Shown here piece by piece: positions 29,743 through 33,700 of a DNA stretch of 33,700 bases. Both the position numbers and the translations under genes were made by a program. The stretch covers positions 1-33,700 of the forward strand of contig NZ_CABUCJ010000017.1 in assembly GCF_902490045.1 (NCBI RefSeq), read 5' to 3'. How positions within the stretch are numbered: position 1 is the stretch's first letter; each line of letters begins with the position of its first letter. The stretch comes from an uncultured Anaerotruncus sp. (lineage in GTDB: Bacteria > Bacillota > Clostridia > Oscillospirales > Ruminococcaceae). The notes beneath the pieces are model-generated. The model had not been told where the DNA came from and ran no database searches. It worked only from the letters and a program-made list of their open reading frames with translations.

Positions 29743-30492
29743 TTAAAATTTTTTGCGCAGCATGGTAAAATCGAAGAAGTTCGTGTAGAATTCCAGCGAA
29801 CGCAGCACCGGGCGGCTCAGCTTGCAGAAGCCGACCTCGTCGAGCAGGAGCAGCGCGTCCCCGTCGGGGATGTCGAGCTTCTGCCGGATGGCGGGGGTGG
29901 CGTTGGTGGCCGTGACGCGGGCGATGTCGGTGACGACGGTCAGGCCGCAGCGGCGGTCGAGGATATCGAAAATCGGCTCAGACCAGTCGATGTCGGCATA
30001 GCTCATGCCGTCGAAGAGGGAGAGCGCCAGGTAGTCGACCGAGTAGATGACGGGAATGCTGCCGGCGAGCACCCGCTTTTCGCAGACGATCACGCCCGCG
30101 CCCATGTCGATCTGGAGCTTTTCGGCGAGCTCCTCGTCGGCGTATTCGACCCGCAGGGAGATGCTGTCGCTGTGGGGGGCGTAACCCGCGGCGCGGATGA
30201 GCTCGTTGTACTCGAACTTGAGGTCGAGGCGGCTGGTGAGGTTGACGATCCCGCGGTTGATGACGGTTCCGATGCCGCGCACCCGCTCGATCAGTCCCTC
30301 CCGCTCGAGGTCGGAGAGGGCGTCGCGGATGACGGTGCGGCTGACGCCGAGTCGTTCGGACAGCTCCACCTCGCTGGGCAGCCGGTCCGCCTGCCGGAAG
30401 ACGCCCTCCGAAAGCTCCCGGATCAGCAGCGCGCTGACCTGTGTGGACATCAGCTTTCCTCCGAGATGGGGCAGTTCGTATTCTGCTGGCAT
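29743..30492 (-). CDS. GntR family (UTRA) transcriptional regulator, probable purine-salvage regulator
   Basis: A 249-residue regulator with a winged helix at about 15-80 (LPSEVELSERLGVSRTVIRDALSDLEREGLIERVRGIGTVI) and a UTRA-type effector domain from about 95 to the end, with the FDIL and ALLLLDEV segments. Start ATG 30492 has GAGGGAG 6 bases upstream. It is divergent from guanine deaminase and the purine permease, whose promoter region carries an ATAAGT-N3-ACTTAT palindrome. Control of purine salvage is the natural inference; a purine or related catabolite would be the effector. Confidence 0.9.
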   Translation of the reverse strand: MPAEYELPHLGGKLMSTQVSALLIRELSEGVFRQADRLPSEVELSERLGVSRTVIRDALSDLEREGLIERVRGIGTVINRGIVNLTSRLDLKFEYNELIRAAGYAPHSDSISLRVEYADEELAEKLQIDMGAGVIVCEKRVLAGSIPVIYSVDYLALSLFDGMSYADIDWSEPIFDILDRRCGLTVVTDIARVTATNATPAIRQKLDIPDGDALLLLDEVGFCKLSRPVLRSLEFYTNFFDFTMLRKKF

Positions 30493-30541
30493 GGCCGACT
30501 CCCTCTTTCCTGCGATTTATCCGGCGGCGGACGGGCGCGAC

Positions 30542-30555
30542 TGTGAGAACTCACA
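30542..30555. promoter_or_regulatory. Palindrome TGTGAG-AA-CTCACA, operator candidate
   Basis: A perfect 6-bp inverted repeat with a 2-base centre lies between the GntR start and the guaD promoter. It may be an autoregulatory site for the GntR gene. Confidence 0.4.
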
Positions 30556-30588
30556 ACCCACCCGGAAATATTTTATGGAAAATATAGC

Positions 30589-30617
30589 TTGCTTTCATGC
30601 TTTAAATAGGATATCAT
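30589..30617 (+). promoter_or_regulatory. Promoter of guanine deaminase
   Basis: TTGCTT (30589-30594) and TATCAT (30612-30617) with a 17-base spacer. The start near 30624 leaves a leader of about 138 bases before the ATG, long enough for RNA-based control. Confidence 0.65.
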
Positions 30618-30626
30618 TATGAAGTA

Positions 30627-30641
30627 ATAAGTATGACTTAT
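30627..30641. promoter_or_regulatory. Operator candidate ATAAGT-ATG-ACTTAT for the divergent GntR regulator
   Basis: A perfect 6-bp inverted repeat with a 3-base centre starts about 3 bases after the predicted guaD transcription start, where a bound repressor would block early elongation. It contains the GTAT core common in UTRA-type GntR operators. Confidence 0.6.
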
Positions 30642-30666
30642 ACACAGAAAGCACAAAAACTTTCAA

Positions 30667-30737
30667 CAATCGCCGCATTTGGAAGAAGTATATGTTCAAT
30701 TATACTCGATATTTGTAGAAAACACAAGCGGCGATTG
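30667..30737 (+). other. Structured leader element upstream of guaD, unassigned
   Basis: CAATCGCCGC (30667-30676) and GCGGCGATTG (30728-30737) are a perfect 10-bp inverted repeat in otherwise AT-rich DNA. They enclose an inner AGTATA/TATACT hairpin (30687-30692 with 30701-30706) and about 30 unpaired bases, AT-rich. The element ends 15 bases before the GGAGG ribosome site. It lacks the conserved core of the purine riboswitch. It could be an unrecognised cis-regulatory RNA or a protein-binding structure. Confidence 0.5.
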
Positions 30738-30761
30738 CAAAAATCTTCTGGAGGCAGTATT

Positions 30762-32042
30762 ATGTTAGAGAAGGCAACTTTCGCGCTCAGGGGCAATATT
30801 TTACATACGCCGACCCCCCGGGCGATCGTCTGCATGCCGGAGAGCTACCTCGTCTGCGAAAAGGGGAAAGCCGCCGGCGTCTTTGCCGAGCTGCCCGAGC
30901 GGTTCCGGGGGATCCCCGTCGAGGACTGTGGGGACGGGCTGGTCATCCCCGGCCTCGTCGATCTGCACCTGCACGCGCCGCAGTATTCCTTCCGGGCGCT
31001 GGGCATGGACCTCGAGCTGCTCGACTGGCTGAACACCCACACCTTCCCCGAGGAGGCGAAATACGCCGACCCTGCCTATGCCGAAAGAGCCTACCGCATC
31101 TTTGCGGACGGGCTGGCGGCCTCCCCGACCACCCGCGCGGCGGTCTTCGGGACGATCCACCGCCCCGCAACCGAGCTGCTGATGGACCTCATTGAAGAGA
31201 CGGGCGTCAAGGCGCTGGTGGGCAAGGTCAACATGGACCGCAACAGCCCCGACATCCTGCGGGAGGAGAGCGCGGCCGCCTCGCTGGAGGACACCGCGCG
31301 GTGGATTCTTGAAACAAAGGGGAAGTACAAAAACGTCTCCCCGATCCTCACCCCGCGCTTCACCCCCTCCTGTACCGACGAACTGATGGAGGGGCTCGGA
31401 AGGCTCCAGCGGGAGACCGGCCTCCCGGTGCAGTCCCACCTGTCGGAGAACTTCTCCGAAATCGCGTGGGTGAAGGAGCTCTGCCCCTGGTCGAGCTGTT
31501 ACGGCGGCGCCTACGACCGGTTCGGCCTCTTCGGCGGGGACGCCTCGACGATCATGGCCCACTGCGTCCACAGCACCGGGGAGGAGATGGATCTCATGCG
31601 GGCGCGCGGCGTTTTCGTCGCCCACTGCGCCCAGTCGAACACCAACCTTGCCTCGGGCGTCGCGCCGGTGCGCGCCTATCTCGACCGCGGCATCAGGGTC
31701 GGGCTCGGAACCGACGTCGCGGGCGGCTTTTCGCTCTCCGTCTTCCGTGCGATGGCCGACGCGGTGCAGGCCTCCAAGCTGCGCTGGCGGCTGCTGGACG
31801 ATTCCCTCCGGCCGCTGACCGTGCCGGAGGCGTTCTACCTCGGCACCAAGGGCGGCGGGGAATTCTTCGGGAAGGTCGGCTCCTTCGAGGAGGGGTACGA
31901 GTTCGACGCGGTCGTGCTCGACGACTCCGGCTTCCCGCATCCACAGGCGCTCACCCCGGAGGAGCGGCTGGAGCGGATCCTCTACCTGGACGACGGCCGG
32001 TGCGTGCGCGGCAAATATGTCGCGGGCGCGCGCGTTAAATAG
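30762..32042 (+). CDS. guaD: Guanine deaminase (amidohydrolase superfamily)
   Basis: A 426-residue cytoplasmic zinc hydrolase converting guanine to xanthine and ammonia. Metal and active-site motifs: H69-L-H71 in VDLHLHAPQYSFRALG, DWLNTHTFPEEAKY (88-101, typical of guanine deaminases), H226-x2-E229, H267 and H270 in MAHCVHS, and D318 in LGTDVAGG. The ATG at 30762 follows GGAGG by 7 bases; the frame from 30633 starts inside the operator and is rejected. It lies upstream of a purine permease, so imported guanine is probably channelled to xanthine. The divergent GntR gene is the likely regulator. Confidence 0.93.
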   Translation: MLEKATFALRGNILHTPTPRAIVCMPESYLVCEKGKAAGVFAELPERFRGIPVEDCGDGLVIPGLVDLHLHAPQYSFRALGMDLELLDWLNTHTFPEEAKYADPAYAERAYRIFADGLAASPTTRAAVFGTIHRPATELLMDLIEETGVKALVGKVNMDRNSPDILREESAAASLEDTARWILETKGKYKNVSPILTPRFTPSCTDELMEGLGRLQRETGLPVQSHLSENFSEIAWVKELCPWSSCYGGAYDRFGLFGGDASTIMAHCVHSTGEEMDLMRARGVFVAHCAQSNTNLASGVAPVRAYLDRGIRVGLGTDVAGGFSLSVFRAMADAVQASKLRWRLLDDSLRPLTVPEAFYLGTKGGGEFFGKVGSFEEGYEFDAVVLDDSGFPHPQALTPEERLERILYLDDGRCVRGKYVAGARVK

Positions 32043-32254
32043 AAGCAAGAAGCACCGGAACCCACACCTGTCAGGACATTCCCCCGGCCGCCCGTGGCGG
32101 CGGAACAGTTTTTGTATGGGCGCGCGGAAGCGGACGGACCACCCGCGGCCGCGCATCTCATAGAAGCAGTCCGGCCGGAGCGCCGGAAACCATTCGAGCC
32201 GTGCGGCTGCGGCAATGCCGCACGGCCAGATGCAAACTGTGAGGAGGTAATTCA
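32043..32254 (+). other. Intergenic leader of the purine permease with two hairpins
   Basis: 212 bases hold no gene. TCCGGC/GCCGGA (32170-32187) and GCCGTGCGGC/GCCGCACGGC (32198-32207 with 32217-32226) form stable hairpins without a T-run. They may stabilise or process the guaD-permease mRNA. I see no clear promoter and no known riboswitch core. Confidence 0.45.
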
Positions 32255-33679
32255 ATGACACAGACAAAAGAGAAGGGGTTCTTCGAGCGCTATTTTGAGC
32301 TCGAAAAGAACCACACCAACGTGAAGACCGAGGTGCTGGCCGGCTTCACGACCTTCGTGGCGATGGCGTACATCATCGTCGTCAATCCGACCATGCTTGC
32401 CGACCCCTTCAACATCATGGGTCAGGCGGAATATGCCGCTCAGGTCCAGAACGGCGTATTCTTCGCAACCTGCCTGATCTCTTTCTTCGGCACCTTCCTG
32501 ATGGCGATGTACGCGAAAGTACCGTTCGCGCAGGCGCCCGGCATGGGGCTCAACGCCTTCTTTGCCTACACGGTGGTCCTCACCATGGGCTATACCTACG
32601 GGCAGGCGCTGGCCATCGTCTTCATCTCCGGCATCCTGTTCATCCTGATCACGGCGGTCGGCTTCCGTGAGGCGGTCGTCAAGGCGATCCCGCACTGTGT
32701 GCGCGGAGCGATCAGCGCCGGTATCGGCCTCTTCCTCGCGCTCATCGGGCTCAAGAACGCGGGCCTCGTGGTCGCCAACCAGTCCACCCTCGTGGCGCTC
32801 GTCGACTTTTCCAAGATGGGTGATCCCGAGCTGCGCGGGCTGATCTGCTCCGCGATCGTCGCGCTCATCGGTCTTGTGGTTATCGGCGCGCTGCATGCCC
32901 GCAACATCAAGGGCTCGATCATCATCGGCATCATCGTGGCGACGATCGTCGGCATCCCGCTGGGCGTGACCTCCTTCCACGGCTTCTCGCTCAACGTCGG
33001 CCAGCAGTTCTCCGACTTCGTCAACGTCTCCCTCTTCAAGATGGACTTCGGCGGCCTCTTCGCGGGCGCGGAGAACGTCTTCCAGATGATCTTCACCCTG
33101 GTCATGATCGTCGTCTCCTTCTCGCTGGTCGACATGTTCGATACGATCGGCACCCTGCTGGGCACCGCCCGCCAGGCCAAGATGCTCGACGACAAGGGCG
33201 AGATGCCCCGCATGCGCCAGGCCATGATGTCCGACGCGATCGCGACCACCGTGGGCGCCTGCCTTGGCTCTTCCACCGCGACGACCTTCGTCGAGTCGAG
33301 CACCGGCATCGCCGAGGGCGGTCGTACGGGTCTCACCTCGCTGACCACCTCGATCCTCTTCCTCGCGTCGATCATCATCGCCCCGATCGTCGGCATCATC
33401 CCCGGCGCGGCGACCGCTCCGGCGCTCATCTTCGTGGGCGTGCTGATGCTCAGCTCGATCAAGGATCTCGACTTCTCGGATATGTCCGAGGCGATCCCCT
33501 CGTTCGTTACCGTCTCCTTCATGCCGTTCACCTATTCGATCGCAAACGGCATCGCGTTCGGCCTGATCACCTATGTGCTCATCAAGCTGCTCTCCGGCAA
33601 GGCCAAGGAGGTCCGCCTCTTCACTGTGGTCCTCGCAATCATCTTCATTCTCCGTTTTGCGTTCATGACGACCGGCTGA
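32255..33679 (+). CDS. NCS2/AzgA-type guanine-hypoxanthine permease
   Basis: A 474-residue membrane transporter with about twelve to fourteen hydrophobic helices. RYFELEKNHTNVKTEVLAGFTTFVAMAYIIVVNP at the N-terminus, QAPGMGLNAFF (about 91-101), SLVDMFDTIGTLLG and FVESSTGIAEGGRTGLTSL are the hallmarks of AzgA-type purine permeases (PbuG/PbuO, GhxP), which take up guanine, hypoxanthine or adenine with protons. GAGGAGG lies 7 bases before the ATG. It follows guanine deaminase in the same direction, forming a salvage pair. The window ends 21 bases after the stop. Confidence 0.95.
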   Translation: MTQTKEKGFFERYFELEKNHTNVKTEVLAGFTTFVAMAYIIVVNPTMLADPFNIMGQAEYAAQVQNGVFFATCLISFFGTFLMAMYAKVPFAQAPGMGLNAFFAYTVVLTMGYTYGQALAIVFISGILFILITAVGFREAVVKAIPHCVRGAISAGIGLFLALIGLKNAGLVVANQSTLVALVDFSKMGDPELRGLICSAIVALIGLVVIGALHARNIKGSIIIGIIVATIVGIPLGVTSFHGFSLNVGQQFSDFVNVSLFKMDFGGLFAGAENVFQMIFTLVMIVVSFSLVDMFDTIGTLLGTARQAKMLDDKGEMPRMRQAMMSDAIATTVGACLGSSTATTFVESSTGIAEGGRTGLTSLTTSILFLASIIIAPIVGIIPGAATAPALIFVGVLMLSSIKDLDFSDMSEAIPSFVTVSFMPFTYSIANGIAFGLITYVLIKLLSGKAKEVRLFTVVLAIIFILRFAFMTTG

Positions 33680-33700
33680 TTGCCGCCGTCCCGTGCTTTT

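Noticed and set aside
29647..30546. Plus-strand open frame of 299 codons
   Set aside because: Antisense to the GntR gene and reading through a bidirectional terminator.
30633..30761. N-terminal extension of guanine deaminase from ATG 30633
   Set aside because: It would begin inside the operator and translate the structured leader; the ATG at 30762 has a good GGAGG site and matches the family N-terminus.
30618..30761. Purine (guanine) riboswitch upstream of guaD
   Set aside because: The conserved core (the two loop segments and the TCTACC-type junction) is absent; only an unassigned stem-loop structure is visible.
1..33700. CRISPR arrays, tRNA/rRNA genes, insertion sequences, prophage genes
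   Set aside because: I looked for spaced direct repeats, transposase or integrase motifs and tRNA-like cloverleaf sequences and saw none.

Overview
The window is high-GC, densely coded DNA with AT-rich islands at promoters. It has strong TTGACA/TATAAT-type promoters, AGGAGG-type ribosome sites, many GTG/TTG starts, lipoprotein solute-binding proteins, ABC rather than PTS sugar uptake, a glycyl radical enzyme and an OadB-type membrane protein. This suggests a strictly anaerobic, fermentative, gut-type Clostridia member (Oscillospiraceae/Ruminococcaceae-like). That assignment is inferred from style and gene content; no marker gene is present.

Layout. 1-1.5 kb: a truncated XRE-type regulator and a cation diffusion facilitator, both on the minus strand, the latter behind what I read as a NiCo (czcD-type) riboswitch with its own terminator. 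1.85-10.55 kb: plus-strand operon 1, with a ketose-bisphosphate aldolase, GntR regulator, BadF/GlcNAc-kinase-like kinase, AgaS/GlmS-like SIS protein, a cytoplasmic TIM-barrel glycosidase-like protein, and a complete sugar ABC transporter whose binding protein comes last; it ends at a bidirectional terminator. 10.57-11.2 kb: a GmhA-like SIS protein on the minus strand, divergent from operon 2. 11.3-24.02 kb: operon 2, with a second ABC transporter (binding protein, permease, ATPase, second permease), a degenerate ROK kinase, a DeoC-like aldolase with altered phosphate-site residues, a ROK regulator, a short glycyl radical enzyme (GRE) with its radical-SAM activase, and two more SIS proteins, ending at a 46-bp palindromic terminator.

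24.03-27.7 kb: a divergent MarR/MATE pair, a DUF4352-like lipoprotein, a TIGR01440/UPF0340 protein and a 53-residue coiled-coil protein. 27.9-29.7 kb: a yybP-ykoY-like riboswitch, an orphan OadB-like membrane protein, a 42-residue OadG-like gamma subunit and a small two-helix membrane protein. 29.7-33.7 kb: a second GntR regulator divergent from guanine deaminase and an AzgA-type purine permease, a purine-salvage unit with an unusual structured leader.

How it fits together. The main point of interest is 1.99-23.97 kb. It looks like an uncharacterised, GRE-dependent route for a sugar or sugar derivative: two ABC importers, two kinases, four SIS-fold isomerase/deglycase-type proteins, two aldolases, a glycosidase-like barrel and two regulators. 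The kinase and the regulator of the ROK family have both lost the sugar-contacting Glu of the ExGH motif, the DeoC-like aldolase has a changed phosphate-binding loop, and the GRE carries an eliminase-type GCxE centre. A ligand lacking or modified at C1/C2 (for example an anhydro- or deoxy-sugar), opened or dehydrated by the GRE and then cleaved by the aldolase, would explain these together. That is a hypothesis, not something the sequence proves.
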